Origin: Staphylococcus argenteus
GTDB taxonomy: Bacteria; Bacillota; Bacilli; Staphylococcales; Staphylococcaceae
Reading direction: 5' to 3'
Assembly: GCF_000236925.1 (NCBI RefSeq)
Contig: NC_016941.1
Coordinates: 2,698,786-2,762,785, forward strand
Length of the DNA: 64,000 nucleotides
This document shows positions 23,509-33,672 of this stretch, piece by piece. Numbering within the stretch: the first letter of the stretch is position 1; the number at the start of each line of letters is the position of its first letter. The translations under genes and the position numbers were made by a program. The notes beneath the pieces were generated by a model that saw only the letters and a list, made by a program, of their open reading frames with translations, was not told the DNA's origin and did not search any database.

Positions 23509-25551
23509 TTATGCTTGTTTTGTATCTGTCACTTTTTCAGTTTTCACTAAATCATCCGCTAAATGATGCCAAAAATCTTGTAATTCTTCTCTTGTACGCA
23601 CCGTATCAGAACTATCTTGTCCTACAAAATCAACATGATCCCAATCATGTTTTGTCGGTGTTACTTGCCAAATACCTTTTTGAATTTTATCTGTAGCATT
23701 TGTATAGGCTTGATTAAATGGATGTTGAGAAGAGATAACTGATACTAAGCCATCGTTCTCTCTCCATTCTTTTTCAGTAGCTTTACCGATTAAATTGCCT
23801 GTTATTACGAATGGGAAAAACATATTTAAGTCAGCTTTTTGTCTATCACTGTTTAAAGCTTTATGCGTCGCTTCACCAGTATATGTTTTATATACAATAT
23901 TAGGATTCAATGATGTTTTGCGATTTAATTCTGTCGCACCTTCGCGTGTTAAGTCGTAAAATCCATTATCTTTTGATTTCCATAAATTAGACTGTTTAAC
24001 ACGTTTTACATAATCAATATAGGATTCATTTGGTTTCTGTTTTAGACCCCATTGAGCCAACCCGAAGTCTACTCTAGAATTTTTATTACCGAACATTTTG
24101 CCGATATCAAATACAACCTGTCTCACTAAAGCTTCATTTCCAGCTAAATCTGATGCGTGTGTACCATTATGTGGTGTTCCTAAAGTAGTAATTGATGAAA
24201 TCATATTGTCATGATTACCTTTGAATAACGGAGAAATTTCGCCACCATGCTGTTTTTGATACTCTATTTCTTCACGGCTTCCATTTCGCAATAATTCTTC
24301 TAATTGACGAATCGTTTGACCACCCATGCTGTGTCCAACTAAATGTATTTTTTGTCCTGGTTTCCAATCTTTATATACGCCTTCATATGTTTTTCCGTAG
24401 CGTTCATGGCCATACTTTGCTGCATGTGCGGCACCATAATCAACTCGTCCACCTTTAATATAATAAAGTTCAACTGCGCGATCATAGTTACTTCCAAAAG
24501 CACTGATACTCGCTTCATATGCTTTGTAACCATTTTCTTCTAAATCCTGGCGAATATTCATTTTATTACCGCCCCAATAATGTGCCAATACCGATGGATT
24601 AATGTCATCTGTAAAACCATTGAAACCATGAACTAAAACGATAGGATCTTGGTTTTTATACTGACCTTGTTTGGCAACTTTATTAGTTTGATCACCTTTC
24701 GCCTTTGCAGTAAGTTCCTTTGTCCCTTTATTAGGCAATGTGGCTACTGCACTATTTTTTAATATATTTAACTCTTTTTTATTATCATTATCGTTTGTCG
24801 GTTCTACTGGTGATTTTTGATTGTCTTTTAAATCTGATACTTGCAGTGATTTTACGTCTTTTTTTGAATTCACTGCTTGTTCATCGTTAAAATTGTGGTT
24901 AGTATTTTCATCATTCGTTTGATTCTTTTGTTGTGGTTGTACTTTTTCTATTTCTGTCTCATTAACAATTTCTGGTTGGCTTGCTTGTTCTGTTTTATCC
25001 AATGATGGTCCTTGTTTTGTTAAACTTGATGAAGGTAGATTGTTATTAGCGTTTGAATCTTGACTATTATCTCCCTCTTTTGCCTGTTGCTGTGACGCCA
25101 CTTTACTTTGTTTGCCATCATTAACGTTCTGTTCTAACCCTTGATTTACATTACTAAGATTAGCATTGTGATTTTTTGTTGTATCACGTTGAATATTTTT
25201 ATTGTTAAGCGATGATTTTTTATCATCCTTTAGTTGATCTTTATTTATTTCATCTGCTTTTTGGTTAGTTTTTTCTGATGTTGTTTTATCATTATGCAAG
25301 TTCTTAGTTAAATTTTCAGTATGTTGCTGTTCGTCAACACCGTTTTCACGTTGATAATTAGCATTTTCCCTAGTTTGTTGATCCCCAATAGATTGTGCTG
25401 TAACTGTATCCTCCTGTGAATTTCCCATGTTCACTTGCTTCTCAGCTGCTTGCGCATGTCCACCACTTAAAAATAGTAATGTAGCTATCAAAATGGAAGA
25501 TGCACCTACACTAAATTTACGAATACTATACTTATTTTGACTTTGTCTCAT
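23509..25551 (-). CDS. lip: Lip1, secreted YSIRK-type lipase
   Basis: A 680-aa secreted triacylglycerol lipase precursor. A YSIRK-GxxS signal peptide (7-37, cleaved near AQA-A) precedes a hydrophilic Asn/Gln/Lys-rich propeptide (about 38-295) and the mature lipase (about 296-680). Catalytic triad: Ser408 in GHSMG, Asp600 in ENDG and His639 in WDHV. The ATG at 25551 has GAGG 8 nt upstream. It releases fatty acids from host lipids and can inactivate bacterial lipoproteins. A small peptide frame ends 23 nt before it, under the same promoter. Confidence 0.95.
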   Translation of the reverse strand: MRQSQNKYSIRKFSVGASSILIATLLFLSGGHAQAAEKQVNMGNSQEDTVTAQSIGDQQTRENANYQRENGVDEQQHTENLTKNLHNDKTTSEKTNQKADEINKDQLKDDKKSSLNNKNIQRDTTKNHNANLSNVNQGLEQNVNDGKQSKVASQQQAKEGDNSQDSNANNNLPSSSLTKQGPSLDKTEQASQPEIVNETEIEKVQPQQKNQTNDENTNHNFNDEQAVNSKKDVKSLQVSDLKDNQKSPVEPTNDNDNKKELNILKNSAVATLPNKGTKELTAKAKGDQTNKVAKQGQYKNQDPIVLVHGFNGFTDDINPSVLAHYWGGNKMNIRQDLEENGYKAYEASISAFGSNYDRAVELYYIKGGRVDYGAAHAAKYGHERYGKTYEGVYKDWKPGQKIHLVGHSMGGQTIRQLEELLRNGSREEIEYQKQHGGEISPLFKGNHDNMISSITTLGTPHNGTHASDLAGNEALVRQVVFDIGKMFGNKNSRVDFGLAQWGLKQKPNESYIDYVKRVKQSNLWKSKDNGFYDLTREGATELNRKTSLNPNIVYKTYTGEATHKALNSDRQKADLNMFFPFVITGNLIGKATEKEWRENDGLVSVISSQHPFNQAYTNATDKIQKGIWQVTPTKHDWDHVDFVGQDSSDTVRTREELQDFWHHLADDLVKTEKVTDTKQA

Positions 25552-25574
25552 TGTCAGCACCTCTATTTTTTATT

Positions 25575-25640
25575 TTAGATAAACAAATTGATAATTATTC
25601 GAGGAATAAACTCAAATAATTTACTTAACCAAGTACTCAT
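25575..25640 (-). CDS. 21-aa leader peptide upstream of lip
   Basis: A 21-codon frame from ATG 25640 to TAA 25575. It begins MSTWLSKLFEFIP and ends INLFI. AAAGGA lies about 9 nt upstream. It is very hydrophobic and partly amphipathic, but a central Pro13 and only two basic residues make it less like a PSM than the peptide after lip. It sits inside the lip transcript, 115 nt from the predicted transcription start and 23 nt before lip. It may be a regulatory leader or a small membrane peptide. Not checked experimentally. Confidence 0.5.
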   Translation of the reverse strand: MSTWLSKLFEFIPRIIINLFI

Positions 25641-25761
25641 AATGACCATCCTTTCTATGTAATTAATTTGACGAGAAAGCGTTTACATTTATATTTAAAA
25701 AATATATTCTCCAAAGAGAATTTAAAGTGCATACGCTAATCATTTCAAATTATTAATTAAT

Positions 25762-25790
25762 ATTATATTTGGCAAAATTTAATTAGTCAA
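25762..25790 (-). promoter_or_regulatory. sigma-A promoter of the lip transcript
   Basis: On the minus strand TTGACT (25790-25785) and TATAAT (25767-25762) are spaced by exactly 17 bp, giving a near-consensus promoter. The start would be near 25755, leaving a 5' UTR of about 115 nt before the leader peptide. Confidence 0.75.
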
Positions 25791-26156
25791 TAATTAGACA
25801 CAATTTAATTATGCAAATTGTAACTTTTTTACATATATCCTTTATACTTATTTATACTTATTTATTTGGGGCTTGATTCCAATGATGTATCACGCTTTTT
25901 AGATTAGCTGTATGAAGGTAATTTATGAGCTATTACAGTTTTAATTATTGCTGGTGTCGTATTTTAAACCTAAAAATAGATTGTCTTCCACAATGATTGT
26001 ATCAGGATAAGCCGTTATACTTGTTCCTACATTAAATATATACAGTTAGTTTTCTTCCCTCAAAGTAAGTATTCTAATATTTTTAATTTATTGTTTAATT
26101 ACTCTTGAACTACCTTTAACTTAATCTCGAATTTATGATGATTAGCATAAAAATAC
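25791..26156. other. intergenic region between lip and the his operon end
   Basis: Several hundred bp of AT-rich sequence without a convincing gene on either strand. No repeat family was recognised. Confidence 0.4.
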
Positions 26157-26196
26157 ACCCCATAAAGTTAGTTTTTTAGTCCAACTTTTGGGATGC
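26157..26196 (-). terminator. putative terminator at the end of the his transcript
   Basis: CCCATAAAGTT (26159-26169) pairs with AACTTTTGGG (26183-26192) with one bulge. It resembles the CACCCTAA..TTAGGGTG type terminators seen elsewhere in this genome (for example 43891-43927). Confidence 0.45.
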
Positions 26197-26270
26197 ACAT
26201 CTTAGTTCTAATGGAGATTGTCTTTTACATAGGCTATGACATTTCTATTTCAGGCTAGATATATTTTTAT

Positions 26271-26372
26271 TCACAGTATAAATACAAAGAATATAAAGAC
26301 AACTATGATATTAATAGGTAGTAACGACAAACATAACTTTTTAGCTTTTTCCTGTAATGAACATTTTTTCAT
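26271..26372 (-). CDS. possible 33-aa single-pass membrane peptide
   Basis: A 33-codon frame from ATG 26372, with AGGGG 6 nt upstream. The N-terminus is basic (MKKCSLQEKAKK, residues 1-12) and the C-terminus is a strongly hydrophobic segment rich in Ile, Val and Phe (about residues 17-33). The charge pattern and good ribosome site support translation, but there is no homology that I recognise. It lies 67 nt past hisIE and before a terminator, so it could be the last gene of that transcript. Confidence 0.35.
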   Translation of the reverse strand: MKKCSLQEKAKKLCLSLLPINIIVVFIFFVFIL

Positions 26373-26439
26373 ATTTTTCCCCTTCATAACTTCATTATAT
26401 CGATCTATATACTTCTCTACATCTCAGTACATACTTTTT

Positions 26440-27072
26440 TTACCACTGTTCGATATTTTGTCGTTCTCCTTTAAAGTTATTGCGCTTATGATGTCTACGC
26501 GCTAGTTCTGCCTCAATTTCTGAAAAATCGACGCCTAGCGCATGCATCAAGACAAATAAATGATAAAGTTCATCTGCTACTTCACTTACAAATGCCCTTT
26601 TGTCACCTTTAATTGCTTCAATTACGACTTCAAAAGCTTCTTCACCGTATTTTTTTGTAATCTTTTCTATACCTTCTGTTAATAAATATTTCGTATATGA
26701 CTTGTCATTATTGGATTGGGCACTATCTTGAACTGTTTGAGCTAATGTTTGCACTGAAAATGGAACTTCTGTGTTGAAACAACTTTGACTGCCTGTATGG
26801 CATGTTGGGCCATTTGGTATGACATCGATTAAGATGGTATCATTGTCACAATCCACATGAATATCTTCAACACGTTGCGTATGACCAGATTTTTCACCTT
26901 TTGTCCAAAGACGTTGTTTAGATCGAGAATAAAAACATACCACACCATCTTTTACAGTTTTGTCAAAAGCATCTTGATTCATATAACCTAACATCAAGAC
27001 TTGTTTTGTTCGACTATCTTGTAAAATAGCAGGTACTAATCCTTTACTAAAATCAATTTTATAATTGGTCAT
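26440..27072 (-). CDS. hisIE: HisIE, phosphoribosyl-AMP cyclohydrolase / phosphoribosyl-ATP diphosphatase
   Basis: A 210-aa bifunctional enzyme for steps 2 and 3 of histidine synthesis. The N-terminal cyclohydrolase domain (about 1-115) has zinc and magnesium motifs DCDNDT and CHTGSQSCF. The C-terminal HisE domain (about 120-205) has the helical MazG-like EEAFEVV and EVADELYH motifs. It overlaps hisF by 4 nt and is the last his gene. Confidence 0.95.
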   Translation of the reverse strand: MTNYKIDFSKGLVPAILQDSRTKQVLMLGYMNQDAFDKTVKDGVVCFYSRSKQRLWTKGEKSGHTQRVEDIHVDCDNDTILIDVIPNGPTCHTGSQSCFNTEVPFSVQTLAQTVQDSAQSNNDKSYTKYLLTEGIEKITKKYGEEAFEVVIEAIKGDKRAFVSEVADELYHLFVLMHALGVDFSEIEAELARRHHKRNNFKGERQNIEQW

Positions 27073-27827
27073 CTTACTGCTATACCCCCTTGTCGTATAA
27101 CTTCTTTAATAGATTGAACCGTTGTTTCCCTGTCATGCAAAATACTTGCAGCTAAACCAGCAGATACATCCGTCTGTTCAAACAATTCTACAAAATGTTG
27201 TGCATTGCCACCGCCACCAGATGCAATAATTGGAATGTTCACAAGAGACTTTATTTTCGCAAGATGTTCAATATCAAAGCCTTGCTTCATGCCATCATGT
27301 CCCATACTCGTAACGAGCAATTCACCTGCACCTAACTGTTCTACTTGCTGTACCCAGTCATACACTTTAATATTTGTCATCTTTTTACCACCATGCGTAC
27401 AACAATAATGTGCTTTTCTTTCAGGATCATAATGGCTATCAATTGCTATGCATATGCATTGTCTACCAAATTTATCACTTGCTTGTTTAATTAGCTGTGG
27501 ATTTTTTAAAGCACTTGAATTTAATGATACTTTATCTGCACCATGATTTAACAATTGGGTAATATCATCGAGACTTTGAATCCCACCTCCTATAGTAAGA
27601 GGAATAAATAAGCGTGATGCCGTCTGTTCAATAACTTCTAGCATTAAACTATGACCCTCTTCCGTCTTAGAGATGTCTAAAAACACTAACTCATCAGCAC
27701 CCGCTTCATTGTAATACATTGCTAAATCAACAGGATTTCCAATATCTCTTAACCCTTTAAATTGAATCCCTTTAACGACACGACCATCTTTTACATCTAA
27801 ACATGGAATGATACGTTTTTTTATCAT
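27069..27827 (-). CDS. hisF: HisF, imidazole glycerol phosphate synthase cyclase subunit
   Basis: A 252-aa (beta/alpha)8 barrel. It joins with HisH to turn PRFAR and ammonia into imidazole glycerol phosphate and AICAR. Start at 27827 ([11 protein letters not shown]), with GGGAGGGG 5 nt upstream; the catalytic Asp in [14 protein letters not shown] and a later Asp in IAIDSH are present. It overlaps hisA by 4 nt. Confidence 0.95.
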   Translation of the reverse strand: MIKKRIIPCLDVKDGRVVKGIQFKGLRDIGNPVDLAMYYNEAGADELVFLDISKTEEGHSLMLEVIEQTASRLFIPLTIGGGIQSLDDITQLLNHGADKVSLNSSALKNPQLIKQASDKFGRQCICIAIDSHYDPERKAHYCCTHGGKKMTNIKVYDWVQQVEQLGAGELLVTSMGHDGMKQGFDIEHLAKIKSLVNIPIIASGGGGNAQHFVELFEQTDVSAGLAASILHDRETTVQSIKEVIRQGGIAVR

Positions 27828-28528
27828 TTTAGCCCCTCCCAAAAAGCTGGTTGGTGCGCGGCCTTCCCTACAATAGCAGCGTGAACATTTAGCGACGCTA
27901 ATCGTTGAATATCTTGCTGATGTCTAATACCACCAGACGCGATGATAGGAATCGTCGTTGCCTTCACTAATTGACCAGTTAATTCAAAGTTAGGCCCCGA
28001 CATTTTGCCATCTTTAGCAATATCAGTATAAATAATGCCTCCAAGAGGTATATCCGATAACTGTTTCACAAAACTAAATAAATTCAACTCTGTGTCCTCT
28101 TCCCACCCGTTCACTTTAATATCCTCGCCATAAGCATCAACAGATAAATAAATGCGACCTGGAAATGTATGTGCCATCTCTATAAGCCATTCTGTATCTT
28201 GAATACCTTTCGTTCCAACGATGCAATAATTAATTCCTGCAGCAAAGTAGTCCATGATTTGTGCTTTCGTACGAATGCCACCACCTACTTCAATATCTTT
28301 CGTTGTTAACCTTCTCAACGACTTAATATAATCAAACTCTCGGGCATGCTGTGCCTTAGCACCTATCAAGTCGACGATATGAATACGATTAACACATTCA
28401 AATTGACTATAGTAAGCAATACTTTCTTCAGCCGAACGCGACATTTTTTCTTCACTATCATATTTACCTTCTGTTAACCTCACACTTGTTGACTCAATCA
28501 AATCAATCGCTGGCCATAATTCAATCAT
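27824..28528 (-). CDS. hisA: HisA, ProFAR isomerase
   Basis: A 234-aa (beta/alpha)8 barrel that isomerises ProFAR to PRFAR. Catalytic Asp in the PAIDLI motif (residue 8), Asp in IYTDIAKDG, and the phosphate-binding GGIR are visible. AAGGGGGA lies upstream of the ATG. It overlaps hisH and hisF, as expected for a compact operon. Confidence 0.95.
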   Translation of the reverse strand: MIELWPAIDLIESTSVRLTEGKYDSEEKMSRSAEESIAYYSQFECVNRIHIVDLIGAKAQHAREFDYIKSLRRLTTKDIEVGGGIRTKAQIMDYFAAGINYCIVGTKGIQDTEWLIEMAHTFPGRIYLSVDAYGEDIKVNGWEEDTELNLFSFVKQLSDIPLGGIIYTDIAKDGKMSGPNFELTGQLVKATTIPIIASGGIRHQQDIQRLASLNVHAAIVGKAAHQPAFWEGLK

Positions 28529-29099
28529 TTATAAATCCCCCTTGTATTGCCTGACGCAAAATTTGTAACCCATATGTACCGCTTTTTTCAGGATGGAATT
28601 GAATACCAATATAATTGTTAAATTGAACAATTGCTGGAATATCAACTCCATATTGCGCATATGCAATGACATTTTCTGACATCGGTGCTTGATAAGAATG
28701 TACGAAATAAACATCTTGATTTAACATAGGGTGCTGACTCACTAAATTATTCCAGCCTAAGTGTGGCACAGGGTAGTTTGTCTGAATATGCGAGATATTT
28801 CCTGGAATAAATCCTAATCCGGATACATCACCTTCATCGCTATGCTCATACATTAACTGCATGCCTAGACAAATACCAATCATTTTCTTATCAGTATTCT
28901 TAGCCAATATTGCATCGAGATTTAATCGTTTTATCTCTGACATCGCATCTTTGAAATGACCGACACCCGGTAATATGATTGTTTCTGCTTGTTCGATTAT
29001 ATTTTGGTCATTGGAGACAACCACCTTATATCCTAAATGTTCAACAGCACGCTTTACATTGCTAATATTACCCAGTCCATAATCAATGATGACAATCAT
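28521..29099 (-). CDS. hisH: HisH, imidazole glycerol phosphate synthase glutaminase subunit
   Basis: A 192-aa class-I glutamine amidotransferase. The catalytic Cys is in IGICLGMQ (about residue 80); His and Glu are in FHPEKSG near the C-terminus. It makes ammonia for HisF. It overlaps hisB and hisA by a few bases each. Confidence 0.95.
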   Translation of the reverse strand: MIVIIDYGLGNISNVKRAVEHLGYKVVVSNDQNIIEQAETIILPGVGHFKDAMSEIKRLNLDAILAKNTDKKMIGICLGMQLMYEHSDEGDVSGLGFIPGNISHIQTNYPVPHLGWNNLVSQHPMLNQDVYFVHSYQAPMSENVIAYAQYGVDIPAIVQFNNYIGIQFHPEKSGTYGLQILRQAIQGGFIND

Positions 29100-29674
29100 T
29101 CAATCACACCTTTCGATGACGGTACACGCTGATCATTAGTAGCAGTCAATGCCATACCTAATGCGCGGGCAAATGCTTTAAATATAGCTTCAATCTCATG
29201 GTGTGTATTGCCTCCACGAATCAAATCAATATGAGTTGTTAATCTCGCATTGATTACGACCGCTCTGAAAAATTCTTCCACTAATTCCGTATCAAATGTG
29301 CCTACTTTTTCCTTACTTAACGATGCATTGAATGATAAGTATGGACGCCCACTTATATCCACAACGACACGCGCTAATGTTTCATCCATTGGAATGTACA
29401 TCGTTCCATAACGAACGAAGTGCTTTTTATCTTTAATCATTTCAAGTAATAGTTGGCCAATAACAATGCCGATATCTTCAGTTACATGGTGATCATCTAC
29501 ATCGATATCACCTTGTGCCTCGATGTTTAACGACAGTCCACTATGAAACGTAAACAAAGTTAACATATGATTTAAAAAGCCCACACCTGTATTAATATGC
29601 GATGGTGACTGATCATCAGATATTGAAATATTTAGTTGCGTTTCAGCTGTGTTTCGTTGTTTTTTATAAATCAT
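29096..29674 (-). CDS. hisB: HisB, imidazoleglycerol-phosphate dehydratase
   Basis: A 192-aa monofunctional dehydratase (no N-terminal phosphatase domain, unlike enterobacterial HisB). Metal-binding motifs DDHHVTED and THHEIEA are clear. Start chosen at 29674 because GGAG is 8 nt upstream and the resulting MIYKKQRNTAET matches the family. It overlaps the hisC stop by 11 nt. Confidence 0.94.
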   Translation of the reverse strand: MIYKKQRNTAETQLNISISDDQSPSHINTGVGFLNHMLTLFTFHSGLSLNIEAQGDIDVDDHHVTEDIGIVIGQLLLEMIKDKKHFVRYGTMYIPMDETLARVVVDISGRPYLSFNASLSKEKVGTFDTELVEEFFRAVVINARLTTHIDLIRGGNTHHEIEAIFKAFARALGMALTATNDQRVPSSKGVIE

Positions 29675-30656
29675 ATTTTGCGCTCCATTCTTTAACAATT
29701 TCTTCTAATTGCTTTAACTGTGATGCTGTTGCAATTGAGTATCTTACATAACCTTTCATGACATGCTCATCATAAAAACGAGGTTTAAAACCTTGATCAT
29801 ATACGTATTGTCCTAATTGTTGTGCCGCCGAACCCTTAGTAAGTACAAAATTAGCATTTGATGGGAATACTGACATTTTATCTGCAACATGTGTATCAAA
29901 TATTTGTTTTAACTGATTAGCTAATTGACGTTGCATCGTTAAAAATCGTCTTGTATCATCTCTTTGTCTAAAAATATAAGTCGCAATATTTAGTGTAAAT
30001 ACATTTAATGGATATGGATGTTCTATTTTTTGGATAAGCTGTATCGTTTCAGCAGTACTAATTAATACACCTAATCTTAATCCAGCAATACCAAAGGCCT
30101 TTGATAATGTACGCATTCTTAAAATGTGTGGTGCCATTTCAACATCATATGCCATGCCATAATCTAAATATGCTTCATCAATGACAAAGTATCCATTTAA
30201 TGCTTTCATCTTGTCTGCAATAGCTTTTAAAAAAGCAGTGTCAAATTGCTTACCTGATGGATTATGCGGATTACTCATGATAAAAAATGACGGTTGTACT
30301 TCATCAATTCTCGATAAAATAGTTTCCAAATCAAATGTTAAATCAGGTGTTGCATCTACAAATGCAATTTCACGATTTACTTGTGCCGCATATGCTTGAT
30401 ACATAAAAAAGTCTGGATTTAAAGTTAACGCTGGACCTTTTGGCATTATCAACATTAACTTTTGAATCAATTCATCCGAACCATTTCCTGCGATAATTTG
30501 TTCAGCCGATAACCCGTAAAAGTTAGCGTAAGCTTCCTTGAATTGTTCATATGCTTTATCTGGATATAAGTTATATGGTGTCGCACTAATAATTGAAGCT
30601 ATTGTTTTTTCATTCAACGGCGTAACGGGACTTTCATTTTTATCAATATAAATCAT
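29664..30656 (-). CDS. hisC: HisC, histidinol-phosphate aminotransferase
   Basis: A 330-aa PLP-dependent fold-type I aminotransferase acting on imidazole acetol phosphate. Motifs: AGNGSDE (56-62), NPHNPSG and the lysine in TLSKAFG. Somewhat short for HisC. It lies inside the his operon between hisD and hisB, which supports the assignment, although the same fold covers other aminotransferases. Confidence 0.9.
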   Translation of the reverse strand: MIYIDKNESPVTPLNEKTIASIISATPYNLYPDKAYEQFKEAYANFYGLSAEQIIAGNGSDELIQKLMLIMPKGPALTLNPDFFMYQAYAAQVNREIAFVDATPDLTFDLETILSRIDEVQPSFFIMSNPHNPSGKQFDTAFLKAIADKMKALNGYFVIDEAYLDYGMAYDVEMAPHILRMRTLSKAFGIAGLRLGVLISTAETIQLIQKIEHPYPLNVFTLNIATYIFRQRDDTRRFLTMQRQLANQLKQIFDTHVADKMSVFPSNANFVLTKGSAAQQLGQYVYDQGFKPRFYDEHVMKGYVRYSIATASQLKQLEEIVKEWSAKYDL

Positions 30657-30671
30657 TTCAATTACACTCCC

Positions 30672-31922
30672 CTAAGACTGACGTATTAAAATAGATTGTT
30701 GGTGATTAAATAGTGCTTCGACTTGAGCAATATGTTGCGCTGAATCAGCAATTTGATTAAATGTGTCTTTTGTTAAATGAATCACCGTGTTACGTGTTAA
30801 GAAATCATTGACTGATAACCCATTGGTAAATCTAGCCGTTCTATTTGTAGGTAATACATGACTTGGACCTGCTACATAATCCCCTATGACTTCCGGCGAA
30901 TAATGTCCAATAAACAATGCACCCACATACTTCACTTTTTCAATATATAATTGAGGATTTTCCGTTTGGATCGACGCATGTTCAGGGGCAATCGTATTCA
31001 TAACATGACATGCTTCTTCAAAATCACTAACATGAATAAGATAGTGTTGGTTAGTAATACTTTTAGATACAATGTCGTATCTTTCTACATTAGGCAATGC
31101 TTTGGCAATGCGTGATTCTAGATCTTTAAGTACTTGCGCATTTTCACTAATAATATACGTACGAGCTAATTCATCATGTTCTGCTTGTGCAAAAACATCA
31201 TATACTATGGCATCTAAGTCTGCTGTTTCATCAATAATCAGTGCTATTTCTGTTGGCCCTGCTATTTGGTCAATACCTACTTGTCCAAATAAATATTTCT
31301 TGGCATATGCAACAAATTGGTTACCTGGACCAACAATCTTATCTACTTTAGGTATCGTTTCAGTACCATATGTCAATGCTGCAATACTTTGAGCACCCCC
31401 AACTTGAAATACTTGGTTAACTTGCGTAATGTAACATGCTGCTAATACCTCTTGAGACACACCATTAGGTTGAGGTGGTGTCACAACGACAATATTTTCC
31501 ACACCTGCAACTTGTGCTAATGTCGCGGTCATTAATACCGTTGAAGGATAACTTGCTTTACCACCTGGTACATAAATACCGACACTTTCTAGTGGGTGAT
31601 AAATTTCATAGCATTCACCTGCTTCTCCTACATGCTGATTGGTCTGTTTAATACTTTGTTGATATGCTCTAATTCTTTCATAGCTTTGTTGTAATGCTTG
31701 CTTCGTTTTTTCATCTAACGTATCAAATGCTGCTTTAATCTGTTCACGACTAATTTCTAAACAATCTGTTTTAGTATGATCAAATGTTAAATTATACATT
31801 TTTAAAGCCTTGTCCCCATGAACCTTAACTTCCTGACAAATATCGCGAATAATTGGATATAACGACTCATCTAATGGCGCTTCTAGTGAAAATTGTTTCA
31901 AAAATTGTTGTGCATTATACAT
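30672..31922 (-). CDS. hisD: HisD, histidinol dehydrogenase
   Basis: A 416-aa zinc enzyme catalysing the two final NAD-dependent oxidations to histidine. Motifs [11 protein letters not shown] and AGPTEIALI, the conserved EHDELA and the C-terminal AGPSHVLPT are present. It overlaps hisG by 8 nt. Length is normal for the family. Confidence 0.95.
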   Translation of the reverse strand: MYNAQQFLKQFSLEAPLDESLYPIIRDICQEVKVHGDKALKMYNLTFDHTKTDCLEISREQIKAAFDTLDEKTKQALQQSYERIRAYQQSIKQTNQHVGEAGECYEIYHPLESVGIYVPGGKASYPSTVLMTATLAQVAGVENIVVVTPPQPNGVSQEVLAACYITQVNQVFQVGGAQSIAALTYGTETIPKVDKIVGPGNQFVAYAKKYLFGQVGIDQIAGPTEIALIIDETADLDAIVYDVFAQAEHDELARTYIISENAQVLKDLESRIAKALPNVERYDIVSKSITNQHYLIHVSDFEEACHVMNTIAPEHASIQTENPQLYIEKVKYVGALFIGHYSPEVIGDYVAGPSHVLPTNRTARFTNGLSVNDFLTRNTVIHLTKDTFNQIADSAQHIAQVEALFNHQQSILIRQS

Positions 31923-32529
31923 TGGTAATAGACACCTCCATAGAACGAATAAATTGCTCTATTAACTGTGATTTTTTAAAATAAGCTGCTTTATTAGTAA
32001 TTAACCTTGCATTGATATCGCTAATATAGTGCTTTTCAATCAGTCCATTTGCTTCTAAAGTAGTGCCTGTTTGAACGATATCAACAATACCGTCGACCAT
32101 ATCAACGACACAGGCTAATTCAACAGAACCACTCAATTTAATAAGCTCGACATCAATGCCTTTTGATTTGAAATATGTTTCAGCAGTATGGACATAACTT
32201 GTTGCGATTTTACGATAATTTGTTGTTTCAGGTTTCGCTGCAACTGCAAAATGACACATCCCAAATGGCAAATTCAACAAATTGTTAACATTGTAATGAC
32301 GCTCATCTAATATGTCGCTACCAACGATGCCAATATCAGCAATGCCTTGCTCAACATAGATGGGCACATCACTTCCCTTTACTAAAATACATTCATTATT
32401 GTCTACGCTTAATAATAGTTGGCGTTCTCTATTCTTTAATGCTTCTGATAATACCGTAAATTTAATTGAATCTAAGTAATCAATTAAACTTTCCATTAGT
32501 CTCCCTTTCGCTATAGCAATTCTTAACAT
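31915..32529 (-). CDS. hisG: HisG, ATP phosphoribosyltransferase, short form
   Basis: A 204-aa catalytic subunit of the short HisG type, which lacks the regulatory C-terminal domain and needs HisZ. First committed step of histidine synthesis. Start at 32529 ([11 protein letters not shown]), with GGAG 8 nt upstream. The phosphate-binding [14 protein letters not shown] element is clear. Confidence 0.95.
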   Translation of the reverse strand: MLRIAIAKGRLMESLIDYLDSIKFTVLSEALKNRERQLLLSVDNNECILVKGSDVPIYVEQGIADIGIVGSDILDERHYNVNNLLNLPFGMCHFAVAAKPETTNYRKIATSYVHTAETYFKSKGIDVELIKLSGSVELACVVDMVDGIVDIVQTGTTLEANGLIEKHYISDINARLITNKAAYFKKSQLIEQFIRSMEVSITNV

Positions 32530-32547
32530 AATCATCACTCCTTTACA

Positions 32548-33366
32548 TTAAAGAGTTAGTCCTAATCCAAACCCTTCGATACTTCCTTTGTAGTAGCCTC
32601 CGGTTAAAATACGTGATTCATTTTCTGTTAAATGACATTGAATAAATAGTCCCTTGTAGTATGATCTTGGCGGCTGTGCCGTAATATCTAAATGAACATC
32701 TTTATAACCTTGTGTATCTAACCATTGTTGCCAAACATTTAGTTCAACAAGTGCAGGGTGATCTTTAGAAATATAACGTTGCAATAATTTTAATTGTTGT
32801 TGCGTATTTTCTTGTAAAATTTGAACAATCGGATGTTCAGCTGATAAATATGTAACCAAACCTGATAAATTGCGTTCCTCAATCATCGATAATATGTCCG
32901 GTGTTTGTAATGCTTTATCTAGCAATGCATCGAGTAATTGATAATGCCCTAGTACGACAAATTGCACATTATCTTGTAATTGTTGTTGGATAAATTGAAT
33001 AAATAGCTGTAAGCTCTGTTGCACATTAGTTAATGTTGGCATATAGTTTTCCAAACCTACTTGTACAGCCGCTTCATTATTTCGAATGATTAAGCCTGTA
33101 TATGCTACTTTCGTTGCTGATGTTGGATACATCGTGTAATAACGTAATAATTGATCTGTAAAATCATTTCTAAGTGCATAAATTTGGTGTTCATGTTGCC
33201 AAAAATTACGCTCACCCATCTGCTGCAAATCTTCATGATTCAATTGTTTCCAGTCCAATTTTTCAATGACGTTAAAATCTACAAGCTCATAATTCGCTTG
33301 ATTAAAGTATTTTAAAAATGCTGTCTCTGCTTCTTTTAAAGCAATTAATTGTTTTGAATTATTCAC
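32548..33366 (-). CDS. hisZ: HisZ, ATP phosphoribosyltransferase regulatory subunit
   Basis: A 272-aa catalytically inactive histidyl-tRNA-synthetase-like protein that activates short HisG and gives feedback control by histidine. Start is GTG at 33366 after GGGTGG. It is first in the his operon. HisZ is among the less conserved his proteins; I rely on position and the Y..L.IRNNEA region. Confidence 0.88.
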   Translation of the reverse strand: MNNSKQLIALKEAETAFLKYFNQANYELVDFNVIEKLDWKQLNHEDLQQMGERNFWQHEHQIYALRNDFTDQLLRYYTMYPTSATKVAYTGLIIRNNEAAVQVGLENYMPTLTNVQQSLQLFIQFIQQQLQDNVQFVVLGHYQLLDALLDKALQTPDILSMIEERNLSGLVTYLSAEHPIVQILQENTQQQLKLLQRYISKDHPALVELNVWQQWLDTQGYKDVHLDITAQPPRSYYKGLFIQCHLTENESRILTGGYYKGSIEGFGLGLTL

Positions 33367-33456
33367 TCGACCACCCTTACCTTCAATATCCTATGTAAAA
33401 CAAATAATGTTTTATGATTTTTACTTTAATTCTCTACCACGCTAAAGTGTAATATG

Positions 33457-33507
33457 GATAATAACTTATCATTTTTATCAAATTATTACAACCTTTTTCT
33501 GAAAATT
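33457..33507 (-). promoter_or_regulatory. his operon control region with CodY-like box
   Basis: The 15-mer at 33493-33507 matches the CodY consensus AATTTTCWGAAAATT at 13 of 15 positions. A perfect inverted repeat, GATAATAACTTATC (33457-33470), lies just downstream. CodY represses his genes in S. aureus when branched-chain amino acids and GTP are plentiful. I found no T-box or attenuator. Confidence 0.55.
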
Positions 33508-33539
33508 CACTATATTGAGGTTGGATTTTTTGAATAAAA

Positions 33540-33622
33540 AAGCAGGACAATAGCGCATATAAAAATTCATAACTAAAATTTTTATATTGAAGTTGTACTT
33601 CTTGCACATATTGTCCTTGCCT
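33540..33622 (-). terminator. large hairpin terminator after the deacetylase lipoprotein
   Basis: GGACAATA (33545-33552) pairs with TATTGTCC (33609-33616), and inside it TATAAAAATT (33558-33567) pairs with AATTTTTATA (33577-33586). On the minus strand TTTTTATTC follows. It sits 50 bp past the stop at 33673. Confidence 0.6.
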
Positions 33623-33672
33623 AATGACTTAATACATTATCTTTTTTTCAGGATTATTCTATTCATTTCAAC

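Noticed and set aside
26236..26505. 89-codon plus-strand frame near the end of the his operon
   Set aside because: No ribosome site, overlaps hisIE antisense, and shows low-complexity F/I/S composition.
33367..33672. T-box or histidine attenuator before hisZ
   Set aside because: No T-box sequence or His-codon-rich leader peptide was found; a CodY-like site and simple inverted repeat are seen instead.
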